DNA of 64,000 nucleotides from Micromonospora chokoriensis (lineage in GTDB: Bacteria > Actinomycetota > Actinomycetes > Mycobacteriales > Micromonosporaceae). A program made the position numbers and the translations under genes. Shown in pieces: positions 6,551 to 14,796 of this stretch. Position 1 is the stretch's first letter; every line of letters begins with the position of its first letter. The DNA is taken from NCBI RefSeq assembly GCF_900091505.1, contig NZ_LT607409.1, positions 4,836,001 through 4,900,000 on the forward strand, written 5' to 3'. The notes under the pieces are model-generated. The model was not told the DNA's origin. It saw nothing but the letters and a program-made list of their open reading frames with translations, and searched no databases.

Positions 6551-9500
6551 CTACTTGGCGTTGAAGTAGCTGGCCTCCGGGTGGTGGACCACGATCGCGT
6601 CGGTGGCCTGCTCCGGCATGAGCTGGAACTCCTCGGACAGCTCGACACCGATCCGGTCCGCGCCGAGCAGGTCCACGATCTTCGCCCGGTCCTCCAGGTC
6701 GGGGCAGGCCGGGTAGCCGAACGCGTACCGGCAGCCCCGGTAGTCGTTGCGCAGCAGACCGGCCAGGTCGGTCGGGTCGTCGTGGCCCAGCGGACGGCCG
6801 TCGGGCAGGGTCATCTCGGCGCGGACGCGCCGGTGCCAGTATTCGGCGAGGGCCTCGGTGAGCTGCACCGACAGCCCGTGCACCTCCAGGTAGTCGCGGT
6901 ACTCGTTGCGGGCGAACAGCTTCGCCGCGTACTCGCTGACGGGTTGCCCGACGGTGACCAGTTGCAACGCGACCACATCGAGCTGGTCGCCCTTGGGTTT
7001 GAAGAAGTCCGCCAGGCAGAGCCGCCGCTCCTGCCGCTGCCGGGGGAAGGAGAACCGGGCGCGCTCCGCGTGCCCGTTCTCGTCGAGCACCACCAGGTCG
7101 TTGCCTTCGGAGTACGCGGGGAAGTAGCCGTACACCACGGCTGCCTCAAGCACCTGGTCGGCGATCAGCCGGTCCAGCCAGTACCGCAGACGCGGCCGGC
7201 CCTCGGTCTCGACCAGCTCGTCGTACGAGGGCCCCTTGCCGCCCCGGGCCCCGTTGAGGCCCCACTGCCCGCGGAACGTGGCCCGCTCGTCGAGCAGCGC
7301 CGCATAATCCGCCATCGGCACGCCCTTGACCACCCGGGTGCCGAAGAACGGCGGCGTCGGCACCTCCACGTCCACTGCCACATTGGAGCGGACGGAGGAG
7401 TCGTGCAGCTCGGGCAGCGACTCGGTCACCATGGTGCGCTGCCGTTCCCGACGGGCACGCCGGGCCGCGAGGGCGGCCTCCCGCTCCGGGTCGATCACCG
7501 GGGCGCCGCCGCGCTTGGCGGTCATCACCTTGTCCATCAGGGACAGGCCCTCGAACGCGTCCCGGGCGTAGTGCACCTGGCCGGGGAACATCGACCGCAG
7601 GTCGTCCTCGACGTACGCGCGGGTCAGCGCCGCCCCACCGAGCAGGACGGGCCAGCGCTCCGCGACCCCGCGCGTGGCCATCTCGGCCAGGTTTTCCTTC
7701 ATGATGACGGTGCTCTTGACCAACAGCCCGGACATGCCGATCGCGTCGGCGCGGTGCTGCTCGGCCGCGTCGAGGATGGCGTTGATCGGCTGCTTGATGC
7801 CGATGTTCACCACCTCGTAGCCGTTGTTCGACAGGATGATGTCGACCAGGTTCTTGCCGATGTCGTGCACGTCGCCGCGCACCGTGGCGAGCACGATACG
7901 GCCCTTGCCGCCGTCCTCGGTGGTCTCCATGTGCGGCTCCAGATAGGCCACCGCGGTCTTCATCACCTCGGCCGACTGGAGCACGAACGGCAACTGCATC
8001 TGGCCGGAGCCGAACAGCTCACCGACCACCTTCATGCCGTCCAACAGGATGTCGTTGATGATCGACAATGGGGACCGGCCGCCGGCCATCGCGTCGTCCA
8101 GGTCGGCCTCCAGGCCGTTGCGCTCACCGTCGATGATCCGCCGCTTGAGCCGCTCGTCCAGCGGCAGCGCCGCCAGCTCCTGCGCCCGGCTGGCCCGGGC
8201 GCTGGTCACGTCCACGCCCTCGAAGAGTTCGAGGAAACGCTGCACCGGGTCGTACCCCTCGCGACGCCGGTCGTAGACCAGGTCCAGGGCGACCTCGCGC
8301 TGCTCCTCGGGGATCTTCGACATCGGCAGGATCTTGCTGGCGTGCACGATGGCCGAGGTCAGACCGGCCTGCACGCACTCGTGCAGGAACACCGAGTTGA
8401 GCACCTGCCGGGCCGCCGGGTTCAGACCGAAGGAGATGTTCGAGATACCCAGGGTGAAGTTGACCCCCGGGTACCGCTGGGCGATCTCCCGGATCGCCTC
8501 GATCGTCTCGAGGCCGTCGCGGCGGGTCTCCTCCTGACCGGTGGCGATCGGGAAGGTCAGCGCGTCGATCAGGATGTCCGCGCGGTCCATCCCCCACCGG
8601 CCGGTCAGGTCGTCGATCAGTCGGGTGGCGACCCGGACCTTCCACTCCTTCGTCCGGGCCTGCCCCTCCTCGTCGATGAGCAGCGCCACCACCGCCGCGC
8701 CGTGCTCACGCACGATGGGCATCACCCGCGCGTACCGGGAGTCGGGGCCGTCACCGTCCTCGAAGTTCACCGAGTTGACCACGCACCGGCCACCGAGCAT
8801 CTCCAGCCCGGCCTCGACCACGGCCGGCTCGGTGGAGTCCAACATGATCGGCAGGGTGGACGCGGTGGCGAACCGGCCGGCCAGCTCCCGCATGTCCTGC
8901 GTGCCGTCGCGGCCCACGTAGTCGACGCACAGGTCCAGCAGGTGCGAGCCGTCCCGGGCCTGACTGCGGGCGATCTCCACACAGGCCCGCCAGTCGCCGG
9001 CGAGCATCGCCTCCCGGAACGCCTTCGACCCGTTGGCGTTGGTCCGCTCCCCCACCATCAGCACCGACGCGTCCTGGGCGAACGGCACCGGGTGGTACAC
9101 CGAGGAGACACCCGCCTCGTGGTGGGCCTCACGGGCCGGGGCGACGCGGCCGTGCAGCCGCTCGGACAACACCCGGATGTGCTCCGGCGTGGTGCCGCAG
9201 CAACCGCCGACCAGCCCCACGCTGTAGTCGGTGACGAACCGCTCCAGGGCCTCGGCCAGCTCCACCGGGGTCAGCGGGAAGTACGCGCCGTCGGCGGTCA
9301 GCACCGGCAGGCCGGCGTTCGGCATCACCGACAGCGGGACGCGGGAGTGCTGCGACAGGTACCGCAGGTGCTCGCTCATCTCCGCCGGGCCGGTCGAGCA
9401 GTTGAGCCCGATCAGGTCCACCCCGAGCGGCTCGATCGCCGCCAGGGCGGCACCGATCTCGCTGCCCACCAGCATCGTCCCGGTGGTCTCCATGGCCACG

Positions 9501-10066
9501 TGACAGATGATCGGCACCGACTGGCCCAGCTCGACCATCGCCCGCTTCGCGCCGACCACCGCCGCCTTGACCTGGAGCAGGTCCTGGCTCGTCTCGATGA
9601 TCAGGGCGTCCACGCCACCCTCGATCAGACCGGCGGCGTTCTCCTGGTACGCGTCGCGCAGGGTCGCGTAGCCCGCGTGCCCGAGGGTGGGCAGCTTGGT
9701 GCCCGGCCCGATCGAGCCGAGCACGAACCGGGGTCGCTGCGGGGTGCTGGCCGCGTCGGCGGCCTCCCGGGCGATCCGGGCACCCGCCTCGGACAGCTCC
9801 CGGATGCGCTGCGGGATGTCGTACTCGGCGAGGTTGGCGAGGTTGGCGCCGAACGTGTTGGTCTCCACGCAGTCCGCGCCGGCGGCCAGGTAGGCGTCGT
9901 GCACGCCGCGCACCACGTCCGGCCGGGTGACGTTGAGGATCTCGTTGCACCCCTCAAGACCCTCGAAGTCGTCGAGTGTGAGGTCCGCGGCATGCAACAT
10001 CGTGCCCATCGCCCCGTCGGCGATGAGAATCCGGTCGGCCAGCACATCCATCAACGAAGTCCGCAC
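6551..10066 (-). CDS. metH: Cobalamin-dependent methionine synthase
   Basis: 1171 residues, close to the family size. It transfers methyl from methyltetrahydrofolate to homocysteine via cobalamin in the cytoplasm. Domains in order: homocysteine-binding barrel (start 'LIADGAMGTML'; zinc cysteines near residue 223 in 'GLNCSTG' and near 289-290 in 'GGCCGTTPEHI'), pterin-binding barrel ('MVGERTNANGSKAF'), cap and B12-binding Rossmann domain with the cobalt-ligand histidine in 'DVHDIGKN' near residue 733, and the AdoMet reactivation domain ('YFPAYSEGND', 'RYAFGYPACPDLEDR'). The start is GTG 10066 or ATG 10051. There is no Shine-Dalgarno, but a TAACCT hexamer ends 6 bases before the GTG, so the mRNA may be leaderless. 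No cobalamin riboswitch is recognisable upstream. Confidence 0.97.
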   Translation of the reverse strand: MRTSLMDVLADRILIADGAMGTMLHAADLTLDDFEGLEGCNEILNVTRPDVVRGVHDAYLAAGADCVETNTFGANLANLAEYDIPQRIRELSEAGARIAREAADAASTPQRPRFVLGSIGPGTKLPTLGHAGYATLRDAYQENAAGLIEGGVDALIIETSQDLLQVKAAVVGAKRAMVELGQSVPIICHVAMETTGTMLVGSEIGAALAAIEPLGVDLIGLNCSTGPAEMSEHLRYLSQHSRVPLSVMPNAGLPVLTADGAYFPLTPVELAEALERFVTDYSVGLVGGCCGTTPEHIRVLSERLHGRVAPAREAHHEAGVSSVYHPVPFAQDASVLMVGERTNANGSKAFREAMLAGDWRACVEIARSQARDGSHLLDLCVDYVGRDGTQDMRELAGRFATASTLPIMLDSTEPAVVEAGLEMLGGRCVVNSVNFEDGDGPDSRYARVMPIVREHGAAVVALLIDEEGQARTKEWKVRVATRLIDDLTGRWGMDRADILIDALTFPIATGQEETRRDGLETIEAIREIAQRYPGVNFTLGISNISFGLNPAARQVLNSVFLHECVQAGLTSAIVHASKILPMSKIPEEQREVALDLVYDRRREGYDPVQRFLELFEGVDVTSARASRAQELAALPLDERLKRRIIDGERNGLEADLDDAMAGGRSPLSIINDILLDGMKVVGELFGSGQMQLPFVLQSAEVMKTAVAYLEPHMETTEDGGKGRIVLATVRGDVHDIGKNLVDIILSNNGYEVVNIGIKQPINAILDAAEQHRADAIGMSGLLVKSTVIMKENLAEMATRGVAERWPVLLGGAALTRAYVEDDLRSMFPGQVHYARDAFEGLSLMDKVMTAKRGGAPVIDPEREAALAARRARRERQRTMVTESLPELHDSSVRSNVAVDVEVPTPPFFGTRVVKGVPMADYAALLDERATFRGQWGLNGARGGKGPSYDELVETEGRPRLRYWLDRLIADQVLEAAVVYGYFPAYSEGNDLVVLDENGHAERARFSFPRQRQERRLCLADFFKPKGDQLDVVALQLVTVGQPVSEYAAKLFARNEYRDYLEVHGLSVQLTEALAEYWHRRVRAEMTLPDGRPLGHDDPTDLAGLLRNDYRGCRYAFGYPACPDLEDRAKIVDLLGADRIGVELSEEFQLMPEQATDAIVVHHPEASYFNAK

Positions 10067-10223
10067 CAGTTCAGGTTAGTGCGGTCCTCATCGCACTCGA
10101 CGCCCCTCGGCGCGCGATCCCATATTGTGTCAGCGGGATCACCATGTCTGGTTCGTTCGTGTATGACCGGTCGCCGGACCGGTGGACCGGCGCGGCCGAC
10201 GGGCCGCATCCCTGCCCGGCACG

Positions 10224-10229
10224 TAGGCT
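10224..10229 (+). promoter_or_regulatory. Candidate -10 hexamer TAGGCT of a leaderless transcript
   Basis: TAGGCT fits the actinobacterial TANNNT -10 consensus and ends 7 bases before a GTG at 10237. That spacing puts the transcription start on or next to the start codon. There is no ribosome site before that GTG. Inference from spacing only. Confidence 0.4.
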
Positions 10230-10236
10230 GGCGGAC

Positions 10237-10332
10237 GTGAAGGACAACAGGGACGCCACTGTGCCACACGGTACGACGACCGGGCGCGATCCCGGCGCCG
10301 ACCGCGACGAGCAGGGTGAGGTGACGGCGTGA
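10237..10332 (+). CDS. Possible 31-residue leader ORF upstream of the PAC2 gene
   Basis: GTG 10237 opens a short frame (VKDNRDATVPHGTTTGRD...) that ends in a TGA overlapping the GTG start of the PAC2 gene by four bases (GTGA), the usual sign of translational coupling. It appears to lie at the 5' end of a leaderless transcript. The peptide is hydrophilic with no recognised motif, so its role may be to deliver ribosomes to the next gene. It could also be untranslated leader. Confidence 0.35.
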   Translation: MKDNRDATVPHGTTTGRDPGADRDEQGEVTA

Positions 10333-11198
10333 CCGAGTTCGACGGACTGCCGGTGCTGCGGTCCCCGGTGGCGATCGCCGCCTTCGAGGGCTGGAACGAC
10401 GCCGCCGACGCGTCCACCGCCGCGGTCGAGCACCTGGAACAGGTCTGGAGCGCCCGGCAGATCACCGAGCTGGACCCGGAGGACTTCTACGACTTCCAGG
10501 TCAGCCGGCCCACCATCACGATGGCCGACGGCGAGACCCGCCGGGTGGAGTGGCCGACGACCCGGTTCATGGTGGCCAGCCCGGAGGGCACCGACCGGGA
10601 CGTGGTGCTGATCCGCGGCATCGAGCCGAGCATGCGCTGGCGCACGTTCTGCGAGCAGGTGCTGGAGATCTGCCACAGCCTCGAGGTGGAACGGGTCGTG
10701 CTGCTCGGCGCGCTGCTCGCCGATGTTCCGTACACGCGACCGCTGCCGATCAGCGGCAGCGCGTCCGACGCGCAGGCCGCCGAGCGTTACCAACTCACCC
10801 CCACCCGCTACGACGGGCCGACCGGCATCGTGGGTGTGCTGCACGACGCCTGCGCCCGCGCCGAGGTGGACGCCGTGTCGTTCTGGGTGCACGTCCCGCA
10901 CTACGCCAACAACCCGCCGTGCCCGAAGGCCACCCTCGCCCTGCTGCACCGGGTGGAGGAGGTCGTCGACCTTCCGGTGCCGATGGCGGACCTGGCCGAG
11001 GAGTCGGCCGAGTGGGAGCAGCGGGTGCGCAGCGCCGCCGAGCAGGACGCCGAGCTGGGCGAATACGTGCGCGAGCTGGAGGAACGGGTCGGCGACGAGG
11101 GCATCACCCCGTTGACCGGTGACGAGATCGCCCAGGAGTTCGAGAAGTACCTGCGCCGACGGGGCGGTTCAGCCGGCCCCACCGCCGGTTCCTGGTAG
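10329..11198 (+). CDS. PAC2-family (proteasome-assembly-chaperone-2-like) protein
   Basis: 289 residues from GTG 10329 with AGGGTGAGG upstream. The N-terminus 'PVLRSPVAIAAFEGWNDAADASTAAVEHLEQ' and later 'VERVVLLGALLADVPYTRPLPI', the inserted strand 'GPTGIVGVLHDACARA', and 'SFWVHVPHYANNPPCPKATLALL' are hallmarks of the actinobacterial PAC2 family. The eukaryotic namesake is a proteasome assembly chaperone; in actinobacteria the role is not settled. The C-terminal 60 residues form an acidic helix. The gene is followed at once by a strong terminator, so it is transcribed alone or with the small leader ORF. Confidence 0.88.
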   Translation: MTEFDGLPVLRSPVAIAAFEGWNDAADASTAAVEHLEQVWSARQITELDPEDFYDFQVSRPTITMADGETRRVEWPTTRFMVASPEGTDRDVVLIRGIEPSMRWRTFCEQVLEICHSLEVERVVLLGALLADVPYTRPLPISGSASDAQAAERYQLTPTRYDGPTGIVGVLHDACARAEVDAVSFWVHVPHYANNPPCPKATLALLHRVEEVVDLPVPMADLAEESAEWEQRVRSAAEQDAELGEYVRELEERVGDEGITPLTGDEIAQEFEKYLRRRGGSAGPTAGSW

Positions 11199-11212
11199 CA
11201 CGTCCCCCGCTG

Positions 11213-11250
11213 CGGGCCTTCGGACCTTTTGTGGTCCGGGGGCCCGTTTT
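11213..11250 (+). terminator. Rho-independent terminator after the PAC2 gene
   Basis: A 14-bp stem (arms 11213-11226 and 11233-11246, two G-U pairs) with a TTTTGT loop is followed by TTTT. It starts 15 bases after the stop codon. This is the clearest canonical terminator in the window. Confidence 0.8.
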
Positions 11251-11290
11251 GGCGTGTCCGGGGTAGCGCCGTCACACCCTCTAAGGCATC

Positions 11291-11302
11291 CTAGGAACCT
11301 AG
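11291..11302. promoter_or_regulatory. Palindrome CTAGG-AA-CCTAG, possible GntR operator
   Basis: Two 5-bp arms around AA lie 27 bp upstream of the GntR start. GntR/HutC regulators often bind short palindromes that overlap their own promoter, so autoregulation is plausible. Inference from position. Confidence 0.4.
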
Positions 11303-11328
11303 ATGTGATCATGATCAAGGAGGTGGGT

Positions 11329-12120
11329 GTGCAGATCAATCCCGGGGCCGCCGAGTTCCCGCACCGACAGATCGCCGCGCAGCTCAAAGCCCAGGTCCGC
11401 CGCGGCGACTGGGGGCCGGGCGAGCGCCTGCCGTCCATCCCGGCCATCGCCGAGATGTTCGGCGTCGCCAAGCAGACCGTGCAACGCGCCGTCGACCAGC
11501 TGCGGGTCGAGGGCATCCTGATCACCAAACCCGGCTCCGGTACGTACGTCCGGGGCACCCGCCGCCGACTCAACCGGCTCTCCCGAGGGCGGTACGGCGG
11601 CTTCCGCGGCTACCACACCGACCTGGCCGCCCGATACCGGCAACAGCTCGTCTCCGTCGGCCTCTCCCCCGCGCCCGCCGAGGTCGCCGACGCGTTCGGC
11701 GTCTCCGACGGCACCAACCTGCTCTGCCGCCGGCACCTCGTCCGCACCGACGACTCCCCCGTCGAGGTGGGCGCCTCCTGGTTCCTGCCCCGCGACACCA
11801 CTGGCACCTCATTGGAGCGCGCCGAGGCGTTCGGCCGACCCCTCTACCAGGAGGCCGAAGAGGTCACCGGCCGACGGTACGTCTCGGCCACCGACACGAT
11901 CAGCGCCCGCCAGCCCAGCCGGGAGGAGGCCGAGACCCTCCAGATCCGGCCGGACACCCCGGTGCTGCACCTGCTGCACATCGCGTACGACGCACACCGC
12001 AAACCGATCGAGGTGGCCCAGGCGACCTGGCCCGGCCCGATGACCACCCTCACCGAGGAGTACAAGATCCCCGGCCCCACCCCCGACCCCGAACCCGACC
12101 CCGGCCTGGTCCTCGGCTGA
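11329..12120 (+). CDS. GntR-family (HutC/UTRA type) transcriptional regulator
   Basis: 263 residues from GTG 11329, chosen because AAGGAGG lies five bases upstream; the in-frame ATG at 11311 precedes that site. The winged helix (residues about 10-75) contains 'RLPSIPAIAEMFGVAKQTVQRAVDQL' and the wing 'ITKPGSGTYVRG'. Residues 95-250 form a UTRA ligand-binding domain ('LCRRHLVRTDDSPVEVGASWFLP', 'ISARQPSREEAETLQI'). The C-terminus is a Pro/Asp repeat tail. The inducer and targets are unknown, and no metabolic gene lies beside it, so it may mainly act elsewhere. Confidence 0.92.
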   Translation: MQINPGAAEFPHRQIAAQLKAQVRRGDWGPGERLPSIPAIAEMFGVAKQTVQRAVDQLRVEGILITKPGSGTYVRGTRRRLNRLSRGRYGGFRGYHTDLAARYRQQLVSVGLSPAPAEVADAFGVSDGTNLLCRRHLVRTDDSPVEVGASWFLPRDTTGTSLERAEAFGRPLYQEAEEVTGRRYVSATDTISARQPSREEAETLQIRPDTPVLHLLHIAYDAHRKPIEVAQATWPGPMTTLTEEYKIPGPTPDPEPDPGLVLG

Positions 12121-12373
12121 CCCCCACGCACGCCCCGCGCTACACCCCGTCCCTGGCGCCCGCCCGGGTAGTGTGCGTCGACGGCGCTGTCCGGGCGCAC
12201 GGTCGAGCGCGACAGCCCACGTGGACCGTCGGTCGGCGCCGGCTAGCCTTGATCGTCTCCGAGTCGCCGAGGTGGCGGCGTGCCGACGCGCCCATCCCGT
12301 CGATCATGAGACCGGCGGGTCCGACGGAGATCGAACCGCCCGTCAACCTCACGATCGACGAGGGATGCCGGCG

Positions 12374-12450
12374 TGATCGACTCGGATTTCTGGAAATCGG
12401 GGGGTTGTATCGTGCTGGATACCCCGACTTCCTGAAACCTGAGTCGATCA
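12374..12450. repeat. 77-bp palindromic element, copy A
   Basis: Begins TGATCGACTC and ends GAGTCGATCA, a perfect 10-bp terminal inverted repeat. The arms continue imperfectly inward (GGATTTCTGGAAATCGGGG against the complement of CCCCGACTTCCTGAAACCT). Two further copies of exactly 77 bp lie at 16336 and 50981. No transposase gene is near. Confidence 0.85.
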
Positions 12451-12525
12451 GCCCGGCGACACCGGGCGCGCAGGGCATGGCACGCACGGACAGCGCGGCA
12501 GGGCACGCGCGGCACGCATGCCCTG

Positions 12526-12644
12526 CAGGACAGGCGCGACGCAGGACAGGCGCGACCCAGGACAGGCGCGACGCAAGACAGGCGCGACCCAGGACAGGCG
12601 CGACCCAGGACAGGCGCGACCCAGGACAGGCGCGACGCAGGACA
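12526..12644. repeat. Tandem array, 16-bp unit, seven copies plus a partial
   Basis: Units of the form CAGGACAGGCGCGACS run without spacers from 12526 to 12637, followed by a 7-bp partial. Variation is mainly the last base (C or G), with one A in unit 4. The array lies 76 bp beyond palindrome copy A and 29 bp beyond the end of mshC. Confidence 0.9.
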
Positions 12645-12672
12645 CCGCGTGGCGCGGGGCGAGGGGTGAGGA

Positions 12673-13911
12673 CTAGAGGCGGATGCCGAGGAGGGCGTCG
12701 ACCGTGTTCGCGAAGAGGGCTGGGGCCTCGGGGTCGTCCGCCGCGCCGGCGAGGGTCGCCTCGGCCCAGCGGTCCGCCACGGCCAGGGCGCCGGGGGTGT
12801 CGAGGTCGTCGGCCAGGCGTGCGCGTACCCCGGCGAGCAGCTCGGCGCCGGACGGCCCGGCGGGCGCGGCGGCGGCCTGCCGCCAGCGGGCCAGGCGCTC
12901 CTGAGCCGCGGTGAGGAGCTCGTCGGTCCAGGTGCGGTCGCTGCGGTAATGCCCGGAGATCAACGCCAGCCGGATCGCCATCGGGTCGACCTTGTCGGCG
13001 CGCAGCCGGGACACGAAGACCAGGTTGCCGCGGGACTTGGACATCTTCTCGCCGTCCAGGCCGATCATGCCGGCGTGCACGTAGTGCTCGGCGAACGGCG
13101 CCTGACCGGTGAGCCGCTCGGCGTGCGCGGCGGACGCCTCGTGGTGCGGGAACAGCAGGTCGTTGCCGCCGCCCTGCACGTCGATCCGGTCGCCGAGCAG
13201 GTTCAGGGCGATCACGGCGCACTCGATGTGCCAGCCGGGGCGGCCCGGACCCAGGTCGCCGCCCGGCCAGGACGGCTCACCCTCGCGGGCCCCGCGCCAC
13301 AGCAGCGGGTCCAGTGGGTCGCGCTTTCCGGCGCGGTCGGGGTCACCGCCGCGCTCGGGGAAGATCTCCAGCATCTGCTCACGGGTCAGGTTCGACTCGT
13401 AGCCGAACCGGCCGGTGGCGGAGATGTCGAAGTAGACGTCGCCGGTGCCGTCGTCGAGTCGGTACGCGGCACCGTCCTTGACCAGCACCTCGACCTTGTC
13501 GGCGATGTCCGGGATCGACTCGACGGCGCCCACGTAGTGCGCCGGCGGGATGATCCGCAGCGCCTCCATGTCCTCCCGGAACAGCGCGGTCTCCCGCATC
13601 GCGAGGACCACCCAGTCCTCGCCGTCGCGGGCAGCCCGCTCCAGCAGCGGATCGTCGATGTCGGTGACGTTCTGCACGTAGCGCACCGGACGGCCGGCGT
13701 CGCGCCACATCCGCTGCACCAGGTCGAACGTGATCATGGTGGCGGCGTGGCCGAGGTGGGTCGCGTCGTACGGGGTGATGCCGCAGACGTACATGCTCGC
13801 CGCGTCGGCCGGGTCACTCGGATGGACGCCCTGCCGCGCCGAGTCGTACAACGCCAACGGCTCGCCCGTGCCCGGCAGCCGTGGCACCTCGTGTCCCGCC
13901 CAAGACTCCAT
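12673..13911 (-). CDS. mshC: Cysteine:1-D-myo-inosityl 2-amino-2-deoxy-alpha-D-glucopyranoside ligase (MshC)
   Basis: 412 residues, the normal length. MshC is a class I cysteinyl-tRNA synthetase relative that joins cysteine, via cysteinyl-AMP, to GlcN-Ins in mycothiol biosynthesis. Visible motifs: zinc/substrate region 'MYVCGITPYDATHLGHA' (HIGH-like) at residues 40-56, 'WHIECAVIAL' with the second zinc cysteine, 'GGGNDLLFPHHEASAAHAE', and the KMSKS loop in 'LDGEKMSKSRGN'. It lacks the tRNA anticodon-binding tail of CysS. The upstream genes (SCO1664-like, DUF3090, phosphatase) are its customary neighbours in actinobacteria. Confidence 0.96.
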   Translation of the reverse strand: MESWAGHEVPRLPGTGEPLALYDSARQGVHPSDPADAASMYVCGITPYDATHLGHAATMITFDLVQRMWRDAGRPVRYVQNVTDIDDPLLERAARDGEDWVVLAMRETALFREDMEALRIIPPAHYVGAVESIPDIADKVEVLVKDGAAYRLDDGTGDVYFDISATGRFGYESNLTREQMLEIFPERGGDPDRAGKRDPLDPLLWRGAREGEPSWPGGDLGPGRPGWHIECAVIALNLLGDRIDVQGGGNDLLFPHHEASAAHAERLTGQAPFAEHYVHAGMIGLDGEKMSKSRGNLVFVSRLRADKVDPMAIRLALISGHYRSDRTWTDELLTAAQERLARWRQAAAAPAGPSGAELLAGVRARLADDLDTPGALAVADRWAEATLAGAADDPEAPALFANTVDALLGIRL

Positions 13912-13977
13912 GGGATCAGCCTAACCAGCCCGGCGGCGCCGCCGGAGCACCCCACGGGTGATCAAGATGACAGCGGC

Positions 13978-14796
13978 TCACATGGGCGGCCAGGGCATCG
14001 CCGGCCAGTCCTCCGGTGGCTGTGGGAAACGGCCGGTCTCGCGCAACCGGTCGATCCGGGAGGCCAGCTCGGCCACCTCGCTGATCGTCAGGTGGTCGGC
14101 CAACTCCTCGCCGAGCGCCCCGGTGACCTGCCCGGCGAGCCCGTCGAGCATCTCCACGGCGTCCGGGGGGAGCTGCCGACCGGCCCACCCCCAGAGGACC
14201 GTGCGCAGCTTGTCCTCCACGTGGAAGCTCACCCCGTGGTCCACGCCGTAGATCCGGTCGTCGGCGCCGACGAGAACGTGACCACCCTTACGGTCGGCGT
14301 TGTTGATCACCGCGTCCAGGACGGCGAGTCGGGCCAGCCGGGGATCCTCGGCGTGCGCCAACACGTACGCCGCGCCGTCGTCGTCCCGGGCCGCGGCGAT
14401 CGGGAACCAGCGGGGCGGCAACTCGTCGGCCGGCAGGAACCCGACCAGCGCCTCGACGTCCTCCGGCTCGTCGATCCACAGCTGGCAGGAGCCGGGGCCG
14501 AACGGGCCGTCGCGCAGCACCGTGGGCGGCACCAGACCCCAACCGGTCGCCTCGGAGACCAGGTACGCCGAGACCTCCCGGCCGGCCAGGGTGCCGTCGG
14601 GGAAGTCCCAGAGCGGTCGTTCGCCACGCACCGGCTTGTAGACGCAGCGGGCGGTGATCCCGTCCAGGGTCAGGATGCCGCGCAGCGTCGTGTTCGACGC
14701 GTCGACCAGCCGACCTTCCAGGTCGAGCACGCCGTCGCGCAGCAGCCGAAGCGCGGCGTCACCGTCCTGGCGAGGCTGGAGGCCGGACGAGGTCAC
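13978..14796 (-). CDS. SCO1664-family protein (phosphatidylinositol-kinase-like fold)
   Basis: 272 residues from GTG 14796, which overlaps the stop of the DUF3090 gene by four bases (GTGA) and so is the coupled start; the frame is open to 14865. 'GITARCVYKPVRGERPLWDFPDGTL', the loop 'LAVLDAVINNADRKGGHVLV' and 'IYGVDHGVSFHVEDKLRTVLWGW' resemble the ATP-binding, catalytic (D..NADRK) and metal-binding (DHG) segments of PI3/4-kinase-like proteins. A substrate is not known. The mshC-linked position is conserved in actinobacteria. Confidence 0.88.
   Translation of the reverse strand: MTSSGLQPRQDGDAALRLLRDGVLDLEGRLVDASNTTLRGILTLDGITARCVYKPVRGERPLWDFPDGTLAGREVSAYLVSEATGWGLVPPTVLRDGPFGPGSCQLWIDEPEDVEALVGFLPADELPPRWFPIAAARDDDGAAYVLAHAEDPRLARLAVLDAVINNADRKGGHVLVGADDRIYGVDHGVSFHVEDKLRTVLWGWAGRQLPPDAVEMLDGLAGQVTGALGEELADHLTISEVAELASRIDRLRETGRFPQPPEDWPAMPWPPM

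Larger units (their letters stand above)
12121..12672. other. 552-bp intergenic region with palindromic and tandem repeats
   Basis: This gap lies between the convergent ends of the GntR gene and mshC. It holds the 77-bp palindromic element (12374-12450) and a 16-bp tandem array (12526-12644). A weaker GCTGTC/GACAGC stem at 12186-12216 could end the GntR transcript. Open frames crossing it are arginine-rich and not convincing genes. Confidence 0.8.

Noticed and set aside
10067..10236. Possible cobalamin or SAM riboswitch upstream of metH
   Set aside because: The leader appears very short and I could not find the conserved B12-box or SAM core on the minus strand. A covariance-model search would be decisive.
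6581..10240. A 1219-codon open frame antisense to metH
   Set aside because: It mirrors the codon periodicity of metH in a high-GC genome, is His/Gly/Leu/Val repetitive, and matches no family. metH itself has every expected motif.
12526..12644. Possible CRISPR array
   Set aside because: The repeats are contiguous 16-bp units with no unique spacers, and no cas genes are present.
12171..12914. Plus-strand frame through the intergenic repeats before mshC
   Set aside because: It runs through the 77-bp palindrome and 16-bp array and then antisense to mshC; composition is Arg/Gly/Pro with no motif.
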